Shown here piece by piece: positions 1-5,554 of a stretch of 14,214 nucleotides of DNA. Source of the DNA: Ruminococcaceae bacterium UBA4958 (GTDB lineage Bacteria > Bacillota > Clostridia > Oscillospirales > Acutalibacteraceae); contig DHAI01000035.1 of assembly GCA_002397355.1 (NCBI GenBank), positions 1-14,214 of the forward strand, read 5' to 3'. The translations under genes were made by a program, and so were the position numbers. Positions within the stretch are counted from its first letter, which is position 1; the number at the start of each line of letters is the position of its first letter. The notes beneath the pieces were generated by a model. The model did no database searches. It was not told where the DNA came from and saw nothing but the letters and a program-made list of their open reading frames with translations.

Positions 1-55
1 TTGAATCAGGAGTACGCAATGGGGACCATTGCGGAATCGTGGGGTAAATGCCCAC

Positions 56-86
56 GCTCCAGCCTTTTGAAGCAAAAGGCTGGAGC
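56..86. repeat. 13-bp perfect inverted repeat (hairpin)
   Basis: GCTCCAGCCTTTT (56-68) and its exact reverse complement (74-86) flank a 5-nt loop. Neither side is followed by a clear T-run, so it is not a standard intrinsic terminator on either strand. It is preceded directly by two other hairpins: CGCAATGG/CCATTGCG at 15-33 with a 3-nt loop, and GTGGG/CCCAC at 39-55. Together they could be a structured RNA, a protein-binding site or part of a dispersed repeat. The function is unknown. Confidence 0.6.
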
Positions 87-250
87 CTGAACATTTAAGG
101 CCTCTTATATGGGGTAAGTGCTGATTTTATAGTCCATCTTTCGTTTCCTTTCCGGCTAAAACATTACGCACTGAAACGCTCTTTGGTGTCTGAGCCTGTT
201 ATCTGCTCAAAAATCTGTATAACCACCTTTTGCACCACCCGGGCTTGTCC

Positions 251-279
251 TTGACATAGGCAGCAGCGCCACCTAAATT
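251..279 (+). promoter_or_regulatory. Sigma-A-like promoter antisense to the small genes
   Basis: A consensus TTGACA (251-256) is separated by 17 bp from TAAATT (274-279). It points right, into the region where the only plausible genes (302-451 and 516-659) lie on the minus strand, so a transcript from it would be antisense to them. No good plus-strand reading frame with a ribosome site follows. The match is by eye. Confidence 0.4.
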
Positions 280-301
280 TAAGCGGCGCGGCGCAGTCAG
301 T

Positions 302-451
302 TCATACTCTTTGTTTTCGCTTTCCTGCACTTTGTTTTCGCTCGGTTTTTTCCCTCTCGTAATGTTGGCGAAAGATTTCCTGTACCCGCAGCCATTTCAT
401 TCGATCATCTTCCAGCGTGCTATTTGGGTTATGTACAGCCGTGCTGCGCAT
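302..451 (-). CDS. Small basic hypothetical protein (49 aa)
   Basis: This short minus-strand frame encodes 49 residues, starting MRSTAVHNPN and ending KRKQRV. The start is supported by a strong ribosome site: GGGAGGTGA lies 5 nt upstream of the ATG at 451. The first half looks like an amphipathic helix (EDDRMKWLRVQEIFRQHYER). The second half is very rich in Lys, Arg and Gln and contains a 7-codon repeat, visible in the DNA as a 13-bp direct repeat (309-321 and 330-342). A basic tail of this kind could bind nucleic acid, but I do not recognise the family. It lies downstream of the small gene at 516-659 in the same direction, separated by a weak terminator-like hairpin. It probably belongs to the mobile element; a role in element regulation or excision is conjecture. 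Confidence 0.5.
   Translation of the reverse strand: MRSTAVHNPNSTLEDDRMKWLRVQEIFRQHYEREKTERKQSAGKRKQRV
309..342. repeat. 13-bp direct repeat, period 21
   Basis: CTTTGTTTTCGCT occurs at 309-321 and again at 330-342. The 21-nt period equals seven codons of the minus-strand small gene and produces the repeated Arg-Lys-Gln in its C-terminal tail, so it is probably a recent in-frame tandem duplication. Confidence 0.6.
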
Positions 452-499
452 AATTATCACCTCCCGAAAATAGATATGCGTGAGGGTTTGTACGAGTTG

Positions 500-544
500 A
501 AAAAAAATGTGTGCTTTACGCAGAGTTCCTTAAGGCATCACACA
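500..544 (-). terminator. Weak intrinsic terminator after small gene
   Basis: On the minus strand, TGTGTG (544-539) can pair with CACACA (513-508) and is followed immediately by a run of eight T (507-500). The stem is only 6 bp with a 25-nt loop that overlaps the stop of the 516-659 gene, so the hairpin is weak although the T-run is good. It could let partial read-through into the 302-451 gene. Confidence 0.35.
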
Positions 545-659
545 TTAGTTGCATTCCTTTGATCATGTATAAAATTTCCAATCTGATTGATTTTGGTAGT
601 TCTGAAATAGTTTGAGCTAATTCCTCATTGCTCATAATATCCGTGTTTTCTTCATCCAT
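516..659 (-). CDS. Small acidic hypothetical protein, divergent from repressor (47 aa)
   Basis: This minus-strand frame encodes 47 residues, starting MDEENTDIMSNEELAQTISE. The start at 659 has a ribosome site (TAGGAGATG, about 7 nt upstream), and a near-perfect promoter, TTGACA-17 bp-TATTAT, lies upstream on the same strand (728-700). The N-terminus is acidic; the middle (LPKSIRLEILYMIKGM) is predicted helical. It sits divergently from the XRE repressor and shares its operator region, the usual place of a Cro-like or early gene in phages and conjugative elements. No helix-turn-helix is evident in so short a protein, so I do not call it Cro. It may be the first gene of the repressed operon. 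I do not recognise the family. Confidence 0.6.
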   Translation of the reverse strand: MDEENTDIMSNEELAQTISELPKSIRLEILYMIKGMQLMCDALRNSA

Positions 660-683
660 TTTCTACATCTCCTATGAGCTTGT

Positions 684-757
684 ATTGCTCTGCAATTACA
701 TAATATAACACAGCAATATTTTTGTCAATGCTTTTCATGCAAAATGTTGCAGCGCAA
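684..757. promoter_or_regulatory. Three operator-like palindromes (repressor switch)
   Basis: O1 at 684-696 is a perfect palindrome, ATTGC-TCT-GCAAT. O3 at 747-757 is TTGC-AGC-GCAA, the same half-sites. A degenerate third copy, O2, lies at 705-717 (ATAAC-ACA-GCAAT). O2 touches the -10 box of the leftward promoter and O1 lies just downstream of it; O3 overlaps the -35 box of the rightward promoter. Centres are at about 690, 711 and 752, so spacings are 21 and 41 bp, close to two and four helical turns. The natural reading is that the XRE protein at 800-1282 binds these sites; that is an inference. Confidence 0.55.
700..728 (-). promoter_or_regulatory. Leftward promoter for the small genes
   Basis: On the minus strand TTGACA (728-723), a 17-bp spacer and TATTAT (705-700) form a near-consensus sigma-A promoter about 40 bp upstream of the start at 659. 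The operator-like palindromes lie around it, with one copy touching the -10 box, so repression by the neighbouring XRE protein is plausible. Confidence 0.7.
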
Positions 758-775
758 TACATTCTGTGCTATCAT
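747..775 (+). promoter_or_regulatory. Rightward promoter for the XRE repressor
   Basis: TTGCAG (747-752), 17 bp, then TATCAT (770-775), 24 bp before the repressor start. The -35 box is itself the left half of palindrome O3, so the repressor could regulate its own gene here. Confidence 0.65.
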
Positions 776-799
776 ATTTAAACTGAAGGAGTTGAAAAA

Positions 800-1282
800 A
801 TGAATATCGGCGAAAGAATTAAATTATTACGTAAAGCTCTTTGCCTTACACAAGTTGAATTCGCTCAAAGAATTGGATTAAAAGGCACCGCAATCGGTCT
901 CTATGAAAGCGGCAATAGAACAGTCACAGAACGCAGTATTGTTACAATTTGTAAAACGTTTAATGTCAATGAAAATTGGCTACGCGATGGAACTGGCGAA
1001 ATGTATAATGATAGCGAAGGCAAGCTCACTCAAGAGTTTTCGCTTGACGATTTGGGACAAGCCATTATTAAGGGCTATTCACAACTTAATAATTTTGAAA
1101 AAGCAGCGATAGGTAAATATATCAAAGCAGTTGCAAAAGAATATGAAACTGCTGAAAACGATAAGAAAGTTGACAAAGACATCGAAAAAGAAGTAGAAGC
1201 CTACCGTCATGAACTTGAATCGGAAAAAAGTACTCAAACATCATCAGCTTTACAAAATGCAAACGACTCAAAAATTGTCTAA
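800..1282 (+). CDS. XRE-family phage-type repressor (160 aa)
   Basis: DNA-binding regulator, probably the immunity repressor of the mobile element. Residues about 4-60 form a Cro/cI-type helix-turn-helix: an RIKLLRKALCLTQVEFAQRI segment, then GTAIGLYESGNRTV with the recognition helix, and the conserved ending NVNENWLRDGTGEMY typical of XRE repressors in Clostridia elements. The C-terminal 90 residues are helical and highly charged, ending in a Ser/Thr/Asn-rich tail; no peptidase motif is seen, so cI-type self-cleavage is not indicated. The start is supported by GAAGGAG 9 nt upstream and a promoter at 747-775. The gene is AT-rich compared with the chromosome to the right. It is divergent from two tiny genes and followed by the recombinase, as expected for control of an integrative element. 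Confidence 0.88.
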   Translation: MNIGERIKLLRKALCLTQVEFAQRIGLKGTAIGLYESGNRTVTERSIVTICKTFNVNENWLRDGTGEMYNDSEGKLTQEFSLDDLGQAIIKGYSQLNNFEKAAIGKYIKAVAKEYETAENDKKVDKDIEKEVEAYRHELESEKSTQTSSALQNANDSKIV

Positions 1283-1295
1283 AGACACATAAATG

Positions 1296-1325
1296 AACAA
1301 CCGCTCAGATCCTGAACGGTTGTTT
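1296..1325 (+). terminator. Hairpin between repressor and recombinase
   Basis: AACAACCG (1296-1303) pairs with CGGTTGTT (1317-1324), and the inner TCAG/CTGA (1305-1308/1312-1315) extends the stem past one mismatch. Only a short T-run follows, and it is broken by four C. The recombinase ribosome site begins 7 nt later and I see no separate recombinase promoter, so this may act as a leaky terminator or attenuator. Confidence 0.55.
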
Positions 1326-1345
1326 CCCCATGGAGGAGTTATATA

Positions 1346-2815
1346 ATGATTGCGATTTATGCCCGTCAATCGGTAGATAAAAAAGATTCTATCAGTGTTG
1401 AAGGGCAGATTGATCTCTGCAGGAATGAGTGCCATGGTCAGGAGCCGCGGGTATATTCTGATAAGGGGTTTTCTGGAAAAAATACGGAGCGCCCCGCTTT
1501 TCAGCGCATGATGACAGCGGTGCGCCGCGGAGAGATTGAAAAAATTATCGTCTATCGGCTTGACCGTATCAGCCGTTCCATTACGGATTTCGGAGCTATA
1601 TGGGAAACGCTAAAAGAGCACGGCGCAGAATTTGTGTCTATTAGTGAAAAATTTGATACATCTACGCCTGTGGGCCGGGCAATGGTATATATTATTATGG
1701 TATTTGCCCAGCTTGAGCGCGAAACCATCGCGGAACGCGTGAAGGACAACTACTTTCAGCGTTCTAAGCGCGGCGCGTGGGGCGGCGGCCCGGCCGCTTT
1801 TGGGTGGGATCTGGTTCGCATGGAAATCGGAGGGAAAAAAGCGACAACACTGGCTCCCAACAAGGACATGGAACTTGTTAAAGAAATATTTCACCGGTAT
1901 GCCTATACCGATACTTCTCTCGGAAAAATAGCAGCTTGGCTTACAGAAATTGGTGTGTCCGGAATCCGTCGCAAGACTTGGGATAATGTATCAATCGCGC
2001 GCATCCTGCATAATCCATCTTATGTAAGGGCTGATGCAGATATTTATTATTACTACAAAGGAAAGGGGATTTACCTGCTTAATGGAATCGAAGATTATAT
2101 CGGGGAAAAGGGACTCGTCTGGTGGGGAAAGCGCGATCACAACGCAAATAAATACACCACGTTTGCCAATCAGTTTCTCGCGGTCTCCGCGCATAAAGGC
2201 GTGATAGATTCCTCCACATTTCTTGCCTGCCAGCACCGTCTTGACGAAAATCGGCAGCTCAAGAACACCGGATCCGGGAAATACACATGGCTGTCCGGTC
2301 TCGTGAAATGCGGGAACTGTGGGTATTCGTTGCGTGTTGTAAGCTCGGGCGGCGGTAGATACTTGTATTTTTCCTGCTCAGGCAAATCGAATTTGCACTT
2401 GTGTAATGTCGCACATCATGAGCGTGTGCATGAAGTAGAAGAAGAAGCCGCACGACAAATTCAGAGGGAAATCGATCGCCTGTCTTCTAGCCCCGAACCG
2501 TTAGTACCTCAAGAAAATCATAACGCTGAAAAAATAGAACTGGCACATATTGACAGCCAAATTGAAAATCTGATGGAGAAATTAGAACAAGCAAACGACG
2601 TCACGATGCGATATATCAATGAACGTATGGTAAAACTGGATTCTCAAAAATCCGAATTGCTAAAAGTAATCAACTCTACACCAGTGCGGCAACCCTTTCA
2701 ATTCGCAGGTTGTGATTTTATGGCATTGAATTTCGACGAGAAAAAAGCAGTGGCCAAGGTGCTAGTTCAGCGGGTGGAAGTATCGGATGGCAATGTAGCG
2801 GTTTTTTATAAATAA
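1346..2815 (+). CDS. Large serine recombinase (site-specific integrase, 489 aa)
   Basis: Integrates and excises the mobile element by serine-mediated strand exchange. The N-terminal resolvase domain (1-140) carries the motif YARQS with the catalytic Ser9 and nearby Arg7, the conserved YRLDRISRS with Arg71 and Arg74, and the ending LERETIAERV. The Recombinase domain follows (about 150-300, including GPAAFGWD and ILHNPSYV). A zinc ribbon has ligands Cys322, Cys325, Cys344 and Cys353, and a coiled coil occupies about 390-445. At 489 residues it is at the short end for large serine recombinases but has all parts. The start is fixed by GGAGGAG 7 nt upstream of the ATG at 1346. The gene ends about 30 bp from the element's right junction, the usual place for an integrase. 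All key residues are intact, so it is likely functional. Confidence 0.95.
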   Translation: MIAIYARQSVDKKDSISVEGQIDLCRNECHGQEPRVYSDKGFSGKNTERPAFQRMMTAVRRGEIEKIIVYRLDRISRSITDFGAIWETLKEHGAEFVSISEKFDTSTPVGRAMVYIIMVFAQLERETIAERVKDNYFQRSKRGAWGGGPAAFGWDLVRMEIGGKKATTLAPNKDMELVKEIFHRYAYTDTSLGKIAAWLTEIGVSGIRRKTWDNVSIARILHNPSYVRADADIYYYYKGKGIYLLNGIEDYIGEKGLVWWGKRDHNANKYTTFANQFLAVSAHKGVIDSSTFLACQHRLDENRQLKNTGSGKYTWLSGLVKCGNCGYSLRVVSSGGGRYLYFSCSGKSNLHLCNVAHHERVHEVEEEAARQIQREIDRLSSSPEPLVPQENHNAEKIELAHIDSQIENLMEKLEQANDVTMRYINERMVKLDSQKSELLKVINSTPVRQPFQFAGCDFMALNFDEKKAVAKVLVQRVEVSDGNVAVFYK

Positions 2816-3369
2816 TTTTTTACTCTTATATCATGTTTATCAACGGACCATTGGATGGGATACATTTTCATATTGTTCGCCGTTTTGATCACCGTATCGT
2901 TGTAATCTCCGTACGGCGGTCGAAAAAGCAGCGGGCTGACGCCGGTCACGGCCTTGACCTTTTCATTGCAGGCGGTGATCTGCGCCGTCATCTCCGACTG
3001 GGAAAGCTTCGGCATGTGCGGGTGGGTATCGGAGTGGTTGCACACTTCGTGGCCGGCGGCGCTGAGCGCGCGGACGGAATCCGGATATTTGTCCACCCAT
3101 GCGCCGATGACGAAAAACGTCGTCTTCACATTGTAACGCTTCAAAATGTCGATCAACGGCTGCGTCTCCTCGTTGCCCCACGCGGCGTCGAACGAGATGG
3201 CTATCTTTTTCTCGTCCGTCTTCACGTTGTAAATCGGAAGCTCTCTCTTGCGGGCGGAAGCCTGTACCGCGCGGGCGCCGTAGAAACAGCCGCAAATAGC
3301 CAGCACGGCTGCCAGCACAAAGAGCAGCACCGCCAGGATTCGTTTTTTTGTCACTGTGCAGCACACCAT
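2806..3369 (-). pseudogene. Polysaccharide deacetylase, 3' end cut off by element insertion
   Basis: NodB-type deacetylase resembling the sporulation PdaB/YlxY-like group; such enzymes remove acetyl groups from N-acetylated sugars of peptidoglycan or related polymers outside the membrane. An N-terminal hydrophobic segment (about residues 9-29) is a membrane anchor or signal. Seen motifs: SFDAAWG (motif 1, with the catalytic-type Asp), HSDTHPH (motif 2, metal His ligands) and RPPYGDY (motif 3). After PIQWSVD (about residue 177) the conserved DxxDW and the final catalytic-His segment are missing and are replaced by KHDIRVKNYL and a stop; family members usually run 40-60 residues longer. The start at 3369 has AAAGGGG upstream. 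The break coincides with the end of the serine-recombinase element, so the gene was most likely split by integration. The product is almost certainly inactive. Confidence 0.85.
2838..2853. other. Probable right attachment site (attR junction)
   Basis: The deacetylase reading frame on the minus strand is normal up to ...PIQWSVD and then continues into unrelated AT-rich codons and a stop. The change of sequence character falls at about 2838-2853, just beyond the recombinase stop at 2815. The exact core cannot be fixed without the left junction, which I do not see. The 9-mer at 2845-2853 (GGACCATTG) also occurs at 23-31, but joining those two points does not restore the protein. Confidence 0.6.
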
Positions 3370-3398
3370 GACCCATTACCCCTTTCATTTCGTACCAA

Positions 3399-3427
3399 AT
3401 TATATGCGGAACATGCGCCGGGTATGG
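3399..3427 (-). promoter_or_regulatory. Possible promoter of the deacetylase
   Basis: A CATATAAT box (minus strand, including TATAAT at 3404-3399) lies 30 bp upstream of the start at 3369. The -35 position for sigma-A is poor (CCATAC), whereas the CATA-type -10 resembles those used by the sporulation factors sigma-E or sigma-K. This fits the protein family, but the call rests on a few bases. Confidence 0.3.
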
Positions 3428-3446
3428 CGGAAAAGGGCGGCCACAG

Positions 3447-3475
3447 TTGACAAAATAACCAAGACTGATTAAACT
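3447..3475 (+). promoter_or_regulatory. Promoter of the HD-hydrolase group
   Basis: TTGACA (3447-3452), 17 bp, TAAACT (3470-3475), about 57 bp before the start at 3532. It is divergent from the deacetylase. Confidence 0.6.
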
Positions 3476-3531
3476 AAACTCGTGTATCTTTGCACGGTAA
3501 CAAAAATATGATCACGAATCGAGGAATGAAT

Positions 3532-4098
3532 ATGGGCACCGTACCAAATCTCGAAGAAGCCGAAACGCTGCTGGAAGAATATAACCAGGAGGAGTTCCAT
3601 CTGAAGCATGCGAAAATCGTTTCCGGTGTGATGGGATATTTTGCAAAGGAGCTTGATCCGGCGAACGAGCAGTTCTGGCGGGTCGTCGGGCTGCTGCACG
3701 ATCTGGACTACGAAAAATATCCGGAGCAGCACTGCACCAAGGAGCAGGAGATCCTGCGGGAACGCGGTGTGGACGAAGCTCTGATCCACGCCGTCGCAAG
3801 CCACGGGTACGGCGAACTGGTCGACGTAAAACCGGAGCATGTCATGGAAAAGGTCCTCTTCGCCACAGATGAGCTCACGGGCCTGATCGGCGCGGTCGCC
3901 CTGATGCATCCCACGAAAAGCGTGCGCGAGGTCTCGCTGAAATCGGTGAAGAAAAAATTCAAGCAGCCGTCGTTCGCCGCGGGCTGCTCGCGCGAAATCA
4001 TTCAAAAGGGCGCGGATATGCTCGGCTGGACGCTGGACGAGCTGATCTCGAAGACGATCGCCGCCATGCAGTCCTTCGCCGGGGAACTCGGCATCTGA
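3532..4098 (+). CDS. HD-domain hydrolase (188 aa)
   Basis: Predicted metal-dependent phosphohydrolase of the HD superfamily; the substrate is not evident. The metal-binding pattern is visible: His26 (HLKHAK), His56-Asp57 (GLLHDLDY), His91 (ASHGYG) and Asp113 (FATDELTG), in the order H...HD...H...D. The sequence resembles the short HDIG-type proteins common in Clostridia, and its length agrees with them. The frame stays open upstream to a TTG at 3490, but GAGGA at 3521-3525 sits 6 nt before the ATG at 3532 and decides that start. The gene has its own promoter at 3447-3475 and is followed after 20 nt by the YhhN-like membrane protein, so the two are probably co-transcribed. Confidence 0.85.
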   Translation: MGTVPNLEEAETLLEEYNQEEFHLKHAKIVSGVMGYFAKELDPANEQFWRVVGLLHDLDYEKYPEQHCTKEQEILRERGVDEALIHAVASHGYGELVDVKPEHVMEKVLFATDELTGLIGAVALMHPTKSVREVSLKSVKKKFKQPSFAAGCSREIIQKGADMLGWTLDELISKTIAAMQSFAGELGI

Positions 4099-4118
4099 AC
4101 CGAACGGGGGAAAATGCG

Positions 4119-4754
4119 ATGGACCTTCGCATCTTATCGTTTGCCGCCTTTTTTATCTGCTCCGCTGCAGACCTGATCGCATGCGCTAAAGGAAACGCCC
4201 GCGGCGAGCGGATCGCGAAGCCTTTCCTGATGCCTCTTCTCCTCTGCTATTACGTCCTCAGCGCACCGGTCCCCAACCCGCTGCTGATTGCCGCCCTTGT
4301 CTGCGGGTTTCTCGGGGATACGTTCCTGCTGGGAAGCGGCGCTCGGTTTCTCTGCGGCCTGGCTTCCTTCCTGGCGGGGCATCTGTTTTACACCGCGGCG
4401 TTTCTGCAACCGCTCGTTCTCGGCGCAGTCCCGGCGGCGATATGGGCAGCCGTACCGGTATACGCCGGATTTGCTTTCGCGGCGTGCCGGCGTCTGCTGC
4501 CGTCCGTTCAGAAGAAACTGCGACCCGCCATCGTTACCTACATGGTCTGCCTGCTGGCGATGAGCTTCGCGGCTCTGCTGCGCTGTGGCTACGCCTCCGG
4601 CGCCGCCTTCTGGATGCCGTTTTCGGGTTCCCTGCTTTTCGTGGCGTCGGACACGATGCTCGCGTTCCAGATCTTTCAAAAAAAATCAGGAAGCGGCGTG
4701 ATGATCACCTATTTGCTCGCGCAGTTTCTGATCGTAAGCGGATTTTTGGCCTGA
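4119..4754 (+). CDS. YhhN/TMEM86-family membrane protein (211 aa)
   Basis: Integral membrane protein with about seven to eight hydrophobic segments over its whole length. Family signatures seen: GFLGDTFLLG with Asp67, GHLFYTAAF (about 87-95), and FVASDTMLAF with Asp178. Eukaryotic TMEM86 proteins of this family are lysoplasmalogenases, cleaving the vinyl-ether bond of lysoplasmalogen; many anaerobic Clostridia make plasmalogens, so a similar role is possible, but bacterial family members are mostly uncharacterised. The start at 4119 follows a GGGGG ribosome site. It is 20 nt after the HD hydrolase and 66 nt before the SGNH hydrolase, in the same direction, so a three-gene unit is plausible. 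A possible lipid theme with the next gene is conjecture. Confidence 0.8.
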   Translation: MDLRILSFAAFFICSAADLIACAKGNARGERIAKPFLMPLLLCYYVLSAPVPNPLLIAALVCGFLGDTFLLGSGARFLCGLASFLAGHLFYTAAFLQPLVLGAVPAAIWAAVPVYAGFAFAACRRLLPSVQKKLRPAIVTYMVCLLAMSFAALLRCGYASGAAFWMPFSGSLLFVASDTMLAFQIFQKKSGSGVMITYLLAQFLIVSGFLA

Positions 4755-4820
4755 ATCGACGGACATAGAAAGATATTTTCCCGATTTTGAAAAGAAATTC
4801 AATATAAGGAAGGAATCCCC

Positions 4821-5474
4821 ATGCTTATCGAAAACAACAGCAAGCTTGTGATGATCGGCGACTCCGTCACGGATTTCGAGCGCGCGCGTCCGCTTGGAGA
4901 GGGGCTGTTCGGCGGAATCGGAAAAAGCTATGTGGGGCTGGTGGACGGACTTCTCAACGTCACCTACCCGCAAAGCAGGATCCGCGTGATCAACATGGGC
5001 ACAAGCGGCAACACCGTCCGCGACCTGAAAGCGCGCTGGCAGACGGACGTGCTGGACCTGAAGCCGGACTGGCTCTCCATCTTGATCGGCATCAACGACG
5101 TGTGGCGCCAGTTCGATACGCCGCTGATTCCGGAGAACCATGTCCCGCTGGAGGAATACCGGGAAACGCTGGAAGAACTTGTGCGGAAAACCGTCCCCGC
5201 GCTGAAGGGCCTTGTCCTCATGACGCCGTTCTTCATGGAGGAAAACAGGGAAGATCCGATGCGCGCCACCATGGACCGGTACGGCGCCGCGGTGAAAGAG
5301 ATCGCGAAAAAATACGGCGCGATCCTCGTGGACACGCAGGCGGCCTTCGACGAATATCTGCGGTACTACCATCCGGTTTCGATCACCTGGGACCGCATCC
5401 ACCCGAACGTCCTCGGCCACACTATCCTGGCGCGCGCTTTCCTGAACGCCGTTGGGTTCGAGTGGCGAAAATAA
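4821..5474 (+). CDS. SGNH/GDSL-family hydrolase (217 aa)
   Basis: Predicted serine esterase or lipase of the SGNH fold. The four conserved blocks are present: block I IGDSVTD with the nucleophile Ser15, block II INMGTSGNT with Gly60, block III IGINDVW with Asn92, and block V WDRIHPN with Asp191 and His194. No signal peptide is seen, so it acts in the cytoplasm, probably as an acyl- or carbohydrate-esterase; the substrate cannot be read from the sequence. Length is typical of the family. The start at 4821 has AAGGAAGG about 7 nt upstream. It is the last gene before a strong hairpin terminator at 5491-5532 and converges on the FGGY kinase. Confidence 0.9.
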   Translation: MLIENNSKLVMIGDSVTDFERARPLGEGLFGGIGKSYVGLVDGLLNVTYPQSRIRVINMGTSGNTVRDLKARWQTDVLDLKPDWLSILIGINDVWRQFDTPLIPENHVPLEEYRETLEELVRKTVPALKGLVLMTPFFMEENREDPMRATMDRYGAAVKEIAKKYGAILVDTQAAFDEYLRYYHPVSITWDRIHPNVLGHTILARAFLNAVGFEWRK

Positions 5475-5490
5475 GGCCGTCACAGGCAGA

Positions 5491-5532
5491 AAAAAAGCAG
5501 CAGCTTCCGTTTTGCGGCAGCCGCTGCTTTTT
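5491..5532. terminator. Bidirectional intrinsic terminator
   Basis: AAAAAGCAGC (5492-5501) and GCTGCTTTTT (5523-5532) are exact reverse complements, giving a 10-bp stem with U-runs on both strands. It lies between the convergent SGNH hydrolase (stop 5474) and FGGY kinase (stop 5555) and probably serves both. Confidence 0.85.
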
Positions 5533-5554
5533 CCGTCCATGCAGGGAAAAACGT

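Larger units (their letters stand above)
1..301. other. Hairpin-rich left edge, no clear gene
   Basis: No convincing complete gene is seen here. A plus-strand frame is open from base 1 to a TGA at 88-90, and a minus-strand frame is open across the same bases, so either could be the end of a gene lying outside the window, but 30 open codons is not significant. The first 90 bases hold three consecutive inverted repeats (15-33, 39-55, 56-86). A sigma-A-like promoter pointing right sits at 251-279. By position and composition this is internal sequence of the mobile element whose right end is near 2850. Confidence 0.5.

Noticed and set aside
23..31. GGACCATTG repeated at 23-31 and 2845-2853 as the two attachment cores of a 2.8-kb element
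   Set aside because: Joining the two points would give QWSPLRTPDS in the deacetylase instead of the expected DxxDW region, so it does not restore the gene. A 9-base match between a short junction and a few hundred bases can arise by chance. The left end is more likely outside the window.
56..86. 13-bp hairpin as an intrinsic terminator
   Set aside because: No T-run follows on either strand; kept only as a repeat.
311..562. 83-codon plus-strand frame
   Set aside because: TTG start with no ribosome site, no recognisable protein character, and it is antisense to two small genes that do have ribosome sites.
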